Assembly (NCBI RefSeq): GCF_048544455.1
Contig: NC_133526.1
Span: 264,001-328,000 of the forward strand
Source of the DNA: Silene latifolia
Taxonomy: Eukaryota > Streptophyta > Magnoliopsida > Caryophyllales > Caryophyllaceae
Direction: 5' to 3'
DNA length: 64,000 bases
Position 1 is the first letter of the stretch. The number at the start of each line of letters is the position of its first letter. The position numbers were made by a program, and so were the translations under genes. The notes beneath the pieces were generated by a model. It made no database searches, was not told the origin of the DNA, and saw nothing but the letters and a program-made list of their open reading frames with translations. Positions 34,095-46,399 of this stretch are shown in pieces.

Positions 34095-37000
34095 AGCCAG
34101 TAAGTAAACATTGTAGTATTGTACCAATATTTTATGCCGCTTTCTTTATTGCAATAGTATTTTGCTTGATACAAACCTGGTGTATGACTCGGTATGCTTG
34201 TTATGACAAAGACTGCTTGCCTTCTTATCTCTCCGACCCCCATCTAGGACTCGAATTTATAAACTACTACATACGTGAATAGCAATAAGAAGCGCAAGCT
34301 CACAATTACCTATCATTTGCTTCTTCATCGCCCTCACCAATTATAGGAATAGTAGGTCCCGACAAAACAGCAAACCTACATTAAAGCAACTCGATCAAAT
34401 GTTGCTCAATTCAGCTGAACTTGATGTAGTGACGTCGTAGCTGATAACTAAGCCAAGTAACGCTGTTAACCATTCTAGTTTATGTGACAGCAAATGAGAC
34501 ACGCACCTTCTAGCCAACCAAAGAAGGGGAGAAGTAGAGCCTATACTAGCAAACTCATTTGGGGAACCACGTACTTGACTAGCAGCATCTTTGCTCTTGA
34601 ATTCTCCCGGATAAAACCAGATAAGACAAGGAAGGGGTCCATCTTTTGAGATGTCATACCCTGGTGGCAGGTATAGTGTTGCAGTAAGTTGCACCCCGTC
34701 TTTCCTTTCATACCTGATCATCTCCTTCTGTAAAGAAGCTAACTGGGGATAAGGATGAGGAAAATTTGTGATCTGAAATGCCTTTTTATCTGCCCAGCTA
34801 TGTAAATAATATTGGGTATTTTCAGTTTTTGATTCCTTTGATGTAAGTATTTTCAAATCGTCGAGAAGAATATCCCCTTCATCTGCGTCATTCATTAAGG
34901 CAACAACTGTTTCATAATACTTCTCCTTGTCACTCTCCCATATCGTTTCTTTCTTGCCTGTATTACTGTAAATATGTAGCGTCAGACTGAGATTAAAACA
35001 CACTAATACATCTATTGCCAAAAGGGGTAAATTATCCTTAGAGCACTCACATGTCAAACAAGTCGAGGAATGGGATACTTCCCTTGGGAGTGGCTCCGTC
35101 ACCATTAAGCAACAAGTAGGTGGCTTCATCATGTTGCTTACGTATTTTTGCAATCACATATGATCCATATGACGTTCTCCGAAACATCGGAGAACCTGGA
35201 TCAGAATACACATCTTCATACGACCTATCAAACAATATTCGTGGACTGACAACTTCACTTCCGGGAGATATAACCCACGTCCGTGTTTTTCTTGTTTTAT
35301 ACCAAGATTCATACACTAGAGCAAGAGAATCATCACACCATGATATACCCCTGTCAACAAACGGTTCACACAAAAATTTCAGATATCCACAAGAATCGTC
35401 ACATTTCTCTTTTATTTTCTTTGCACGGTTATTTGTTGTTGCAATGTAAGCAATATTCTAGATCACAGATCCGGTAAGTTTTACTGTCAAAAAAAAAATG
35501 ATCCGGTAAGATTTCAGTACATTAAACAAGTCTTCTTTTCCGGTTCATTTATGGAGTTTTGTACAGCAACGAAAAAGGAAGGCTTTTTTTAAAAACTATC
35601 TCGCATTTAGTTCCAATACATTAGTGAGACTGATTTAAGCTTCCAAAAGCGTTTCTGTACTTGCGTTTTCAAATAAAATTAACTACAAGTTAAAGCATTA
35701 CTGCTCCAATATATTGACAGGTTATTTCTAAACTGTTGCGAATTTACTGTGAAATCAGCTCATATCTTCAGTATATTCTTGAATGATCAGTAGGGAAGCA
35801 TTAAACAACCTTGTTAGTTTGACTTGATTGCTTACCCGAACATTTTAAATGTATTTGGTTTGAGAATATGAACACACAAATTTTAACTAACATCAGGAAA
35901 AGTAACACAAAAAGAGTTTACAGTTGTACCCATATCGAAGATCAAGTTTTTGCAAGATGGTAGGTTGTTCACCCTCACTTGCTTCAGCCGGTTGCATATA
36001 AACAATATCTCGAGGAGAAACTTCCACCTTTGCATCACCACCATCTTGAGTCTCCACCCTACAACATAAAAGTATGAAGTGTTACAAACCCAAAGAAGAA
36101 CCCTGAGACCAAGATAAATAATCATTTACTCCAAAAGTCAGAGTCGTAGCATTAAAGATTCAAAGGTACTGAAACCCTAATATACATCCCTTGCAAAAAC
36201 ACATAATATACAAGCAGAACCGTACCAGTAGAGCATTGAAGGCCTGTCTGCTCTCCAATTGAGAGAACGTATCCCTTGCCTCACACTACTATGAGTAATA
36301 GGAATATTCTCAGCCAAAGGCAAATCACAAAGCTGTCTCACAAATTTCCCGTCAGCTGTCCATAGATCAACCTTTTTTGGAAATCTTCCACACGGTACTG
36401 TATAAGAGTACGGCCTGTGGAATGAGCTAATCATTAAGTACTTCTCATCGGGAGATGGGTCCAACGATGTATACACGGCTGGTTTTCCAAAAGGTTCTGC
36501 CTTTCCATCCAGAGATACCAACATCAGTTGTGAAGTTGTATAATAGTCAAACAGGTCAGCATCATATTCATCTTTCAGTAGATCTTGGTATGTTCTGACT
36601 TGAATGGTATTCTTTTGCTCGTTCGTCTGAATTTTAGGGCCAGGTGGGACCAAAGGCTTCTTGGGGGGGTTGCCACGAGACGTCGGAATGGTGCACACCA
36701 GTAGGGTTGAATCACCTAACCACACAAAACTTGAAAAGCAGACAGTCAAGTAGGTGCTACTTGGGGACTTGACATCCATTGAACAATTCAAGAGAGAACA
36801 AGCACCTACTTGTCAAAGATGGAATTTACATAGACGTCTGCTGACTGAAACAAAGGTTTTGCTAATCCAGTTGCCACGTTAGCAACCCATAAGCGGAGCC
36901 TGCTGCTACTGCCATCATCCTGTAGCAACACGCCGTCAAAGCAAAGCTGGACTAGTCAATGCCATGCTAAAAAAAAGGTTTGGAAAAGAAAAAGACAAGG

Positions 37001-40000
37001 CAGGATTCCCTAGACATAATGAAGACTGGACTCTCAAGCATCCATTAATTGGGAAGTAATGTGTTATGCTGAGCAATTAGCTATAAATTCATTGGTAAAC
37101 GGTTCTGTAACCAAAGTATGTTAAATTCAGAAATTGACTTGTGTAGATTATCAAACTAAATCCAGGGACCAAGAATTCTTTTTTTTTTTTTTTTCAAAAA
37201 AACGTAAACGGATACAACAAGATTCATAATAGAACCAGAGAACCATACAATTAAGCCAGAAAGATGTTAGTACCTCCTCAACTCGAACAGTAAATGCTAT
37301 ATGCTGACCATCGGTTGACCTGGCCAAGAATCAAATGGAAAAATCATTGACTAAAAGCAACACATTTTAATTTTTATAAAATCTTATGTAAATGGTGCTC
37401 ATGAAGAAATTATTAAATATCCACAGTCAGTTAAACTAAATTTTTTTGAGTTATAAACCTAATATGAGAAATTGAAAATATGAAATATAAAAAGATGTTC
37501 ATCACGATCATACATACAATGAAGAATTTGCAATGCAATATACTTCTAAACATGAGGTCGCTTCAAAATAATGCTCAACAAGCCTTGATACTACTAGCAG
37601 TAATCTTGTTACTTATAAGTTATAACAAACTTACACGAGTTAATGCACAGTAAGACCTCGGATTTTTTTTTTCTTTGACAATGTGAAAGCATTAGTGGCC
37701 ATTTTCACAAGCAATCATATGAACATGCCAGAGTATGGAAATTCTCTAGAACAATGCCCAGTAACAAACTCAAGCGAATAGCTAATAAACCAGATACTAC
37801 TTCAGACACTTTCAGATATACATTTACTTCAAGCCATTTTTCTTCTTCTAAGTTACAGAACACAACCCGTCTATCACAACTTCGCACAATGCAAAAGTGA
37901 ACTGATTATAGTTTCTCCATAAGCCTGCCTACGAAAGGCGTATATTATTAATGCATCATTCATCAACCCCCAAAACATATTATAAAGCCAAAAAACTGAG
38001 GAAATTGACAATACCAGTTAACAAAGTTGATCCTAGCACCATCAGGCAAACCCTGTATCGTCTTTTCTGGCCCAAGGGTACCGTCGCCCATTAATTGATG
38101 GATCCCAATACCTGTGTAGAACGACCTGCATACAAGTTTACCACTCACAACTCAACAATAATTGTACATGTAGACAAATAGATAAACAAGGGCAAGTGAA
38201 CCTAGCAAATTAATGCCATTATGGTGACTTTAGATTTTCCGTTCTGTAGCAGTATATGTGGTTATGCACTTCTAGTCAATTCTTATACATATATAGCCGC
38301 TAACACTATATAAGGTTATTAAAGCAGCTACAACTCTGAATCAAGGGTGATTATACGAGTTTGTATGTTTACCAAAACAGTAGGTGTGGGTGAAGATGTT
38401 TCTCCGTATAATTACTCACATTCGACTCCTGGTGTTGCATTTGCCATCAATGCGAACACCAGCAAGCTTTTCTTCTGGTCTAGCAAGGTCTGCCAGAGGA
38501 GTAAGAGATCTTCGCTTGAGGAATAATATCTTATCCTTGTGAGGAGAAAAGGATAATGACGGCAAGGGAGGAGCATCGACAATATCCCTTATTTCAGGTG
38601 GAGGTAGCTGATATCCACTGGCCGCTGACAAATCATCTATGGATAGAAGACAAAAAGAGGTACATTAAGAGTACAAACCAAAGCACTAATTGACATTACT
38701 CATGTGTATAGCAAGTATTTATTCTCATGCAGTTCCAAAACACAAAGTTTAAACTGAGAAAACATGAAGTCGGATTCAAAACTCTATAGTTCTATAACTT
38801 CACCAGTGTGCTCACAAAGCCAAGCTCTATTTCAATTCACCAAGTCCCCAAATCATTCAACGAATTAACTTACTAACCAAAAGGCCAAATACAATCCTGA
38901 CTCAGTTCGATTCTTCATTCTACACTACCTTCTAAAAAAGAAGAGGCTTTCCATACAAAAGATACTCAGAGGAGCTAGCATTGGCCCTAAACCCTCAAAA
39001 CACTGACAAATTCGAAATTTTTAGTAAAAATTTCGACAATTCTGCTAGTTTACGGTATTGCCATACTACTTCACCCCTGAAATTTTTCGCCACCTAACTA
39101 CATATCTTGATTCCGCCACAGCTACCCATCAAAGGTTACATCCTTTACAAACCCACTTCATCAACAACACCTTCAAAACCTCAACTTCAACCCCAAACAA
39201 ACATCAACTGCTACTAACTCTTCTATTATACTCCTATCCATTTCAAAAGATACTTCCTTTACAATCCCAATTCCTCAAAAACACCTCCATAACCTCAATT
39301 TCAACCCCAAATCAACATCAAATAACACTAATTCATCAATTATACTTCTACCCAATTCAGAAGATACTTCCTTTACAATCCCAATTTCTCAAAAACACCT
39401 CCATAACCTCAATTTCAACCCCAAATCAACACAAATAACACTAATTCAACAATTCTACTCCTACCCAGTAATCCCAATTCATCAAGATCACCTTCAAAAC
39501 CTCTACTTCAACTCAGTGATGGACCTAGTTGGCTAGCTGGGCGGCCGCCCCTTGAACCATTGGAAATCCTGGCTCCGCCAACTAATAATACTAATTCTTC
39601 TATTAAACTAGTACCCAATTTTAAACAACAAAAACCATAAATAAACAAAAAAAAAAAAAGTATTTAATTACAACAACAAACCTTGATCATAATTGAAATT
39701 GGAAGCAGACCCATTAAACCCATTTGCAGCAGTAGAACTATTTTCAGCAGAAACAGCTTCAACAGGAACAAGATTATGAATCCTACTATTACTAGTTTTA
39801 CTCATTTTATTACCAAAAAGATGTTTCCTTGAAACTGAAGAAACAGTCCTAAATTGGCGGGAAGAGTTGATAGTTGCAGGGAATTTGAAGGGAACAGGAG
39901 AAATAAATGAAGGTGTAGAGAGATTAGAAGGACGAAGATGAAGACATTGATGGGTTGAAGAGAGTGTTAAGAAAGGTATGCGATGATAGACTTTACAAAA

Positions 40001-40006
40001 TCGCAT
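32952..40006 (-). CDS. GEP: Glutamyl endopeptidase, chloroplast (S9D)
   Basis: Fourteen exons: 40006-39682, 38636-38420, 38125-38015, 37319-37274, 36919-36810, 36729-36226, 36058-35930, 35350-35051, 34965-34507, 34375-34310, 33970-33910, 33786-33637, 33490-33353, 33266-32952. All phases agree and give 976 residues. It begins with a Ser-rich plastid transit peptide, then PPPEIRDIVDAPPLP and a beta-propeller region, then the alpha/beta hydrolase domain. Catalytic Ser about 789 in GGHSYGAF, Asp about 863 in HGEEDNNSG, His about 897 in PYESHGYSA. It cleaves after Glu in stromal proteins (Arabidopsis CGEP, At2g47390). It ends HSLRRSSLW. The gene is whole. Intron 1 holds a minisatellite, and the intron between exons 10 and 11 (33,971-34,309) holds a long poly(A) tract. 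Confidence 0.95.
39139..39515. repeat. 114-bp minisatellite in GEP intron 1
   Basis: Three to four direct units of about 114 bp. Two full neighbours start at 39,253 and 39,367 with CTTCCTTTACAATCCCAATT and share ACCTCCATAACCTCAATTTC. The first and last units are more diverged. The repeat is open in one frame by chance but lies inside an intron of the opposite strand. Confidence 0.8.
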
Positions 40007-40639
40007 CTTTGTGTTTTGTTATAGTGTTGTGTTGTGTTGGGAGTGTTTGTGATTGGGTCGTAGTGCTCTGTACTTTATTATGTGTGACTGTATGATGTGC
40101 ACATGATTTCTCACACTTGCACCATTGTTGGTCTCTATTCTAAGATTTGGGATTTTAATATCCATGCCAATGTGTGTGGCCATTGTGGCCCACGTAGTCG
40201 GGTTAAAATTAACCCGGTTTGAATAATCAGATCGGATATTTGTATTCAACCGATACCCGAATTAAGAATCTGAGGTTGACGCGTAATTTGAATAAACCGA
40301 TTCAATATAACCGGATTCAAATGTTTATTGTTACAAATCAATATTATATATTAATTCCAAAAATCAAGGTATTTCAATGTAATTAAAAAAATCTATACAA
40401 ATTAATTATATTATATATTTTTAAATCGATAGTACCGTGTGATGGACTTGATAAAGGTACCTCAATGTAAATATTATATAGTTTTAGTTAAAAGTATAAT
40501 ATAAAGATGCCTTGATGAAGAATATTTATGGAAATTACATTAAATAAAGTAATTAAAATTAGAAAACACAAGAATATAGTGATTTTCCTTAAAATTAACA
40601 TGCCCCACTTATGGAATTAATTAGGATCATCATAAAATT

Positions 40640-41183
40640 ATACATTAAATTAAATATAGTAAAAGTAATAGTAGCAGCAATGAGATTATTAAAATTAACG
40701 GTATTAATGTGGGAGTAGTGAAGTTATAATAATGATAGTGGGAGTAATGAAAGTAACTACGAATGTAGTGAAAGTAACAGTGGAAACAATGAGAAAAAGT
40801 ATGAACAATTAAATAACCAATCGACTCAAGGAAATATTTTATTTATTTAAATATAGCCCGGATAAAATTAACGGGAATAATGAATTTAACAGAAAAAAAT
40901 AGAGGAATTAGTAAAAGAAGCAATTGTAACCACAAGAGTAGTGAGCGTAATGATATTAAGAAAGAATGTCGTAAAAGTAATAATATTAATAGCGGGGTAG
41001 TGAATGTGTCTCATAATTTGAAATAAATTTTACATTTCATCATAATTACAAGATATGCCGTAGAAAAATATATTACAAATAATAAACGTGTGAGTTAGAC
41101 AACTCCAACATAGTTTATTTCATTGTAAATAAAATTTAACGATAAATAGAGGTAGCCCGGGCGAAGCCGAGCACCAAACCTAG
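40640..41183 (+). mobile_element. Helitron-like element, 3' end
   Basis: The right end has a short hairpin (GCCCGGGCGAAGCCGAGC) followed by ACCAAACCTAG and then T, the CTRR-plus-hairpin form of plant Helitron 3' ends. To its left is sequence rich in degenerate GTAATGAAAGTAA-like units, as inside small non-autonomous Helitrons. The 5' end is not defined. Confidence 0.5.
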
Positions 41184-41790
41184 TTGTCCATTATTCCTAA
41201 ATAATTTAATAACACATCTAATAATGACTCTACCAAATTTCATCTGAATTTTGAAAAACCCAATATGATCTGACCGCCTGACCAGTATCTGATCTGGTTG
41301 ACTTGCATGCCAAGTTTAGACGCATGTATATAAGTCAAGCATCTTGTAGAATTATAATCGATGAGATAGATTTTAAGTTTTTTTTGCTAGTTCTTAAATA
41401 ATGTGCTCCTGAATTGGATAAATGATAGGCTATAATATATTGTAACTTGACTTATCAAGTAAGTTTTTCAAACAATATTAATTTTTAGCTATGTATCATT
41501 CCAATGGTGAATTATGTAAAACTTATAACTTGATTAGGCGGGTCACATTAATCAACTAATTCCAAGCAAGGTGTCTGAAGTTAAGCTAATACTCCCTATG
41601 TTTTCATGAAATAACCTTATTAACCCACTTTTCTACTAAAAAAATAATGAATCCATAGAACTTATTCAACAAATGATAAGAGTAGCTTAATAGAGCAAGT
41701 GCAACTTTAGTACACATTATATTTTTCCAATTCCATTAATAAGCAATCGATCGGAAAATTTGGAAAATTTACTAACAGATCTCTTCTATA

Positions 41791-41981
41791 ACACAAATTC
41801 TCATTATAGACGGACACTATTCGTCTATACGTATAGACGGATACCATTTTCCCTCACAAAATACTCATTTGCCATAAAGTGGAAAGCACATGGGGGTGTC
41901 ACACCTTGTCCCCCTACCCATGTTATTAGAGGTCTTTACCCGTCTATTCGCCCCACCCGTCTATACCAAAACCTATTGCTT
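41791..41981. repeat. MITE related to the 188-bp family
   Basis: Shares GGATACCATTTTCCCTCACAAA, split by small changes, GAAAGCACATGGGGGTGTC and CACCTTGTCCCCC with the elements at 13,488 and 46,018. Its ends (ATAGACGGACACTATTCGTC) differ, so it is a diverged cousin. Confidence 0.55.
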
Positions 41982-42273
41982 CTATAATCATTAACTTAGC
42001 ACAAATGCAAAACAAGAACCAAAACATCACTAATTGAAAAAAAAAAAATCAAGTCGATATTAAAAATATCTAACCCACATATCATACGTGGTAGCCAACC
42101 ATTGGACAAAACATGATAAGAAATATGTGCACCCAATTCATTGTCCATACGTCCATACCACATAAATCACTAAAACAACCAATCTCAATTCCATACGCTA
42201 CATTATCATCCCCTCTAGGCTCTAACCCAAAAAAAAAAACTCAAGAACAAAGCTAAAAAAAATAAAAAATAAA

Positions 42274-42648
42274 ATGGCAAGCTTGAGTTTTTCCCTAATG
42301 AGCCCTAAAGTGTTCACACCAACATGCACAAACCACGTTGAAACACCAAAGTTAGCCAACATGAACATGGTTAGGTGCGTTATTAGCAAGGGCACGTCTA
42401 AGAGACTTGTAGCGGTCCGAGCCACGCCAGATAAGCTATCAGCTAGCATTGAGCAAAGCATTAAGGCGGCTCAGGAGACTTGCGCTGAAGACCCAGTTAG
42501 CGGAGAGTGTGCTGCGGCTTGGGATGAGGTTGAAGAGGTTAGCGCTGCGGCTAGTCATGCTAGAGACAAGAATAAGGCTACCGATGTTCTTGAGACTTAT
42601 TGCAAGGATAATCCTGAAACTGATGAGTGCAGGACTTATGATAATTAG
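42274..42648 (+). CDS. CP12: Calvin cycle protein CP12, chloroplast
   Basis: Intronless, 124 residues. Residues 1 to about 48 are a plastid transit peptide. The mature part is textbook CP12: a first Cys pair Cys70/Cys79 in CAEDPVSGEC, the AAWDEVEEVSAAASHARDK core, and a second Cys pair Cys110/Cys119 in CKDNPETDECRTYDN. CP12 is a small disordered protein that, when its disulfides form in the dark, ties GAPDH and phosphoribulokinase into an inactive complex in the stroma. Both Cys pairs and the C-terminal GAPDH-binding tail are complete, so it should work. A Stowaway MITE begins 15 bases after the stop and is probably in the 3' UTR. Confidence 0.97.
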   Translation: MASLSFSLMSPKVFTPTCTNHVETPKLANMNMVRCVISKGTSKRLVAVRATPDKLSASIEQSIKAAQETCAEDPVSGECAAAWDEVEEVSAAASHARDKNKATDVLETYCKDNPETDECRTYDN

Positions 42649-42663
42649 TTTATTGATTAATTA

Positions 42664-42752
42664 TTTGCTCCGTCTTGATCATTTGTTTACCTTTTATATT
42701 ATTGTGATGAGTATTTAATCAAAGGTAAATTAATGATTGAAAAGTAGGGGTA
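42664..42752. repeat. Stowaway-like MITE after CP12
   Basis: About 90 bp. The arm CTCCGTCTTGATCATTTGTT faces AGGTAAATTAATGATTGAAA. It likely lies in the CP12 transcript. Confidence 0.55.
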
Positions 42753-44634
42753 GAATTCTTGAAGTTGTGGATGATGATTAATGATGGATTATTAATTATC
42801 ATGTGGTTATGGCATGTATTTTGATGATATTGTTACTTTGGGTTAATTAAAAATGATATTGGTGGATGTAGCCTTACGGTTACGTTATTGATGTACTTGT
42901 AATTGTTACTCTTGTTATAAAGTTGTCATGGATGATTTTTTTGGTTGATCAAGTTAAGTGGAGATTAATGGCTTGTTTCTTGGGTTTTTTTTTTTCACTA
43001 ATCACGTTTTTTCCGATAAGAATATATGTAAACTCGATAATTGCATCAATCTGAATCATTAGAGATGTCCGAAGTACTTTATAATCCCTTACAAAATAGT
43101 TTCATAAAGAAAAGGAAAAAGAATGTGAGATTAACTAACACAATAAATTAATAAAAAAATAATCAACATATTAAACTGCAATTGAGTTGATGAAGAACCT
43201 CGGATGTATTATTATAATTGAAACATTTGCATCTCAATATTTCTAGATGTGAAAGTGTGAAACCACGACAAAATTAGGTGTCGTTTGGTTGCCCCATTAA
43301 AAGTGGGTGAATTGGAAATTCACGTGAATTGAAAAAATGGAGGTCGTTTGTTTGCCCAAAATCATGTGAATTGCATTTTCCTAGGAGTTTCCAATTCCTC
43401 CATTATGGAGGAGTTTAATTACCTAGCTCTCCCTAGGTAATTGGAAACTCCCACATGAATCCAACACCCGCATGCCAACAAAACAAGTTTTGGACAATTC
43501 ACGTGAATTGACCAATTCACGTGTTTTGTAAAATCATGGGAAATTAATTCCCGTATGGCAACCAAACGAGGCCTTATACTATGATCTAATTGAACTTGAC
43601 AAATTACAATGACCATGACAAAATGGTTTAAAAATAGGCACAATATAAAAGTCAACTACTCATAATTTACATTCACACCGTCTTAAAATATTATTTCCGT
43701 GAAATTAACCCTGACATGATTATGCAAATATGCACCGATAAACTTGAACAAACCAATTTACCAATCCCGTATAAAATACCCAAATCGGAAAATAAATTAA
43801 AAACCAAAATAATCCGAACATTTAAAACTTAAAAAGTGGGCACTCTCTTAAAAGTGTTGGACTGGATTGTGAAGGGTGAATTATTCCCTTAGAACAAATA
43901 TCCAAAGGCCCAACCGGAGTTATTGAATTAAGTCGCGGTTTATTGTGAACAACTAAACAAGTCTCGTCTTATCGGAAGTCGGAATTACGGCACTTCCCAT
44001 TCTTCCCACTGCCCTCCGCTCCCCCACCACGGTACTCTCTAATCTCTACTCGTTCCATCCCAATTATTTATTTACCTTTTTATCCTAAATATTTAAATCA
44101 AAGCTAAACAAATAATAGGGACGGAAAGACTAATTAATTCCATCGTCAATTTATTTTCTTATTTAAGCCGTTATTGCTCTTGTTATGTTGTTTGTTCTTC
44201 TCTGATTAATGGATGCTATAATATCTAGTACTCCGTACTACTTCCTCTGTCCCAGTCATTTGTTTACGTTTGATTAAAATAGATGCCTCAGAATCACTAG
44301 CAGTAATTCATTTGTGGCTTATGCTAATGAACAGTGTTTGATCGACATTTTGAAACCCGGAAATTAGGTAAATTAATTCATAATACCCTACCATTGATTC
44401 CTGGGATGTATTTGCTGTTTCGGTTCGATCCCGTTCTCTATTTCCGTAATCCCCAATCCCTGGTTTGATGAAAACCTTTTCCTGTCTGTATGATTTTATC
44501 AGAGGAGCTACATATCGAGTCACATGACTGTAATTCGATCCAAATGTTAGACGAGACACCGTGTCACACATTGTCAGTAGGTTTGAATTTGTGACAGTCT
44601 GTTTTTCAGATCTGCTAGACTGCTACATTCGATA
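42753..44634. other. Spacer with MITEs, and probable 5' UTR
   Basis: Holds the Tourist-like element at 43,277, a Stowaway-like element at about 44,049-44,133 (ATCCCAATTATTTATTTACC facing AAACAAATAATAGGGACGG) and one arm of another at about 44,245. A CT-rich leader near 43,980-44,033 and a polypyrimidine-AG at 44,609 suggest an intron in the 5' UTR of the small gene at 44,635. Confidence 0.4.
43277..43573. repeat. Tourist-like (PIF/Harbinger) MITE
   Basis: 297 bp. Ends GGTGTCGTTTGGTTGCC and GGCAACCAAACGAGGCC form inverted repeats, flanked by TTA on both sides (43,274-43,276 and 43,574-43,576), the Harbinger target site. The inside is rich in CACGTGAATTG units. Confidence 0.85.
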
Positions 44635-44880
44635 ATGGAGCCTCAATCATCTGTCAAAGTGTCGATACGTCTAGGGTCTGAGGTCTACACAGTCAATGGA
44701 AGCACATCTGGTGTTCTCTCAGATCAGTTGGTGTCAATGAAAGAAGAAAGCATGATCATTTTGAAGGATTACATAACCAGGCATAATGCTCCTGCTGATG
44801 TTCCTGATGAACCACTTGAAGGATCTTCAGGAGACGAGGAGGAGGTCTTGGTGAAACCCAAATCAAAGAAACGCAAATGA
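44635..44880 (+). CDS. Small acidic-tail protein, possibly GON7-like
   Basis: 81 residues, intronless within the coding part. A short N-terminal domain (VKVSIRLGSEVYTVNGST), then a helix MKEESMIILKDYITRHNA, an acidic stretch EPLEGSSGDEEEV and a basic tail PKSKKRK. The order resembles KEOPS subunit GON7 (beta part, MKD-type helix, acidic disordered tail), which acts in tRNA t6A synthesis, but the match is by eye only and could be chance. The basic tail could act as a nuclear signal. Decayed copies at 45,550 and 50,150 show that this locus was part of a tandem duplication; only this one is open. Confidence 0.6.
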   Translation: MEPQSSVKVSIRLGSEVYTVNGSTSGVLSDQLVSMKEESMIILKDYITRHNAPADVPDEPLEGSSGDEEEVLVKPKSKKRK

Positions 44881-45124
44881 TTGATTAGTATGTTTCTGCA
44901 TTCTCGGACTTCTGTCTAATCAGGTGTTAATTTGCAAAGCAAACTTTGTTTAGAAATGCTGATGCCTTTGAATCGAACACAAAAAGAATTTGACATTACT
45001 TGAGTAATATATGAATTGATATTGATGCTGAGAATCATTCGCAATCGTTCTTTTGCTTATGGATAGTGTTTGAACCACATATTGACACTAGGGAATTAGG
45101 GGAAATTACTTTTGCTTATAGATA

Positions 45125-45420
45125 GTGTTTGAACCACATATCTGTTTAGCAAGAAGGGCCTGATTGAACACATGTAAATCACGAAAACCCATTCCACCCA
45201 TCGTCTTAGATTGACAAAGTCTATCTCAGCTCATCCAATGTATTTTTCATGTTGGGAGGCAGAAGAACCCCACCAGAACCAGGCCAAAACCGCGTTAGTC
45301 TCCTCAATGGTACCCTCCGTCAGAAGGAATAAACTCATCATGTACTTGTCCATTATCATTCCTTAAGGTAGCAAAGATGGTTTTTTTCGATCTCCCAAAT
45401 AATAGTCGGGAACCCAAATA
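45125..45420 (-). mobile_element. LINE reverse-transcriptase fragment, decayed
   Basis: Read on the minus strand it gives pieces of the C-terminal reverse-transcriptase/zinc-binding region of plant L1-type LINEs: NAVLAWFWWGSSASQHEKY and GFRDLHVFNQALLAKQ. These occur in different frames with stops between them, so it is an old dead piece of about 0.3 kb without ends. Confidence 0.7.
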
Positions 45421-45549
45421 TTTTTCATGCAAGAGCACTTTTAGTTTCGTCCCTGAGTTTTCGTGTAACCTTTTTAATTTACTGAAAAGAATCTCAGAAT
45501 TCTGGTAGTTAATCTTTTCCCCATAAGCTTTCTCATAGTCGCTAATTAT

Positions 45550-45760
45550 GTGTCAAAGTGTCGATACGCCTAGGGTCTGAGGCCTACACACTCAATAGAA
45601 GCACGTACATAACCACCGATATCCTGATGAACCACTTGAAGGGTGTTCAGGAGACGAAAATGAGGTCGTGGTTAAACCGAAATCATAGAAACACAAATAA
45701 TAGCTATATATTTCTGTATTCTCGTAGTTCTGTCCAATATGCACTTTGCTAGACTGAATC
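45550..45760 (+). pseudogene. Fragment of the small acidic-tail gene
   Basis: Matches 44,655-44,900 with a large internal deletion: TCAAAGTGTCGATACGCCTA and CTACACACTCAATAGAAGCA, then TGATGAACCACTTGAAGG and the tail AAACCGAAATCATAGAAA. The helix region is missing and the frame is lost. Confidence 0.8.
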
Positions 45761-45934
45761 ATCTAATCAGGTCTTAATTTGCAAAAACGCGAACTTTATT
45801 CGGGAACACAAAAACTCCGGAGAGACGGTCTCTCAATAGCGTTATTGAGAAACCTCTCACATGATGGAGTGGGGGACCCACTGAATTTCTTTTTTTCTCT
45901 ATTATGTCTCCCACTAATCTTGTCAAAAGAATTC

Positions 45935-46205
45935 AGTATCTATTTGGGTCATTTGTGAGGGAAAATGGTATCCGTCACTTGCTCCGACCCGTCTTCAGCA
46001 AGACTAATTGTTAATTACACAAAATCTCATTTGTGACGGCACGTATCCGTTAATTTGGAGTGACGGATACCATTTTCCCTCACAAATGACCCAAATAGAG
46101 GAGAGAGGGAAGCACATGGGGGTGTCCCCACCTTGTCCCCCCTATCCGTTTCGTGAGTGGCATTATCCGTCACTTGCTCCGACCCGTCTTCAGCAAGACT
46201 AATTG
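45935..46205. repeat. 188-bp Mutator-like MITE plus partial neighbour
   Basis: The full copy is 46,018-46,205 (CACAAAATCTCATTTGTGAC to GTCTTCAGCAAGACTAATTG), exactly the length of the one at 13,488. It is flanked by TGTTAATTA and AATTAATTA, a 9-bp duplication with two differences. Directly left (45,935-46,008) is the right-hand part of a second copy ending in the same GTCTTCAGCAAGACTAATTG. Confidence 0.7.
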
Positions 46206-46399
46206 AATTAATTAATGCGAGGTATTATATATTGGTTCCAAAATCTTAAATGAACTATACTGTATCGAAATCAAATGCAATATATGTTATGAAAAATTGA
46301 AAACTCTTGCTCTAAACCTCTAGGTAACTAATAAATAAATATATAAATGGTACTAATCCATTATGAGCCAGGAATTTAAACGGTTTGAGCCATTCTAAG

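Larger units (their letters stand above)
40007..42273. other. Divergent spacer GEP / CP12
   Basis: 40,007-40,080 is probably GEP 5' UTR. The middle is AT-rich and contains a Helitron-like stretch ending at 41,183. 41,791-41,981 is a MITE. The last 200 bases are the CP12 promoter; no clear TATA box. No gene found. Confidence 0.45.

Noticed and set aside
39058-39438. A 126-codon open frame on the plus strand
   Set aside because: It lies in GEP intron 1 and is made of the 114-bp minisatellite; no homology or gene signals.
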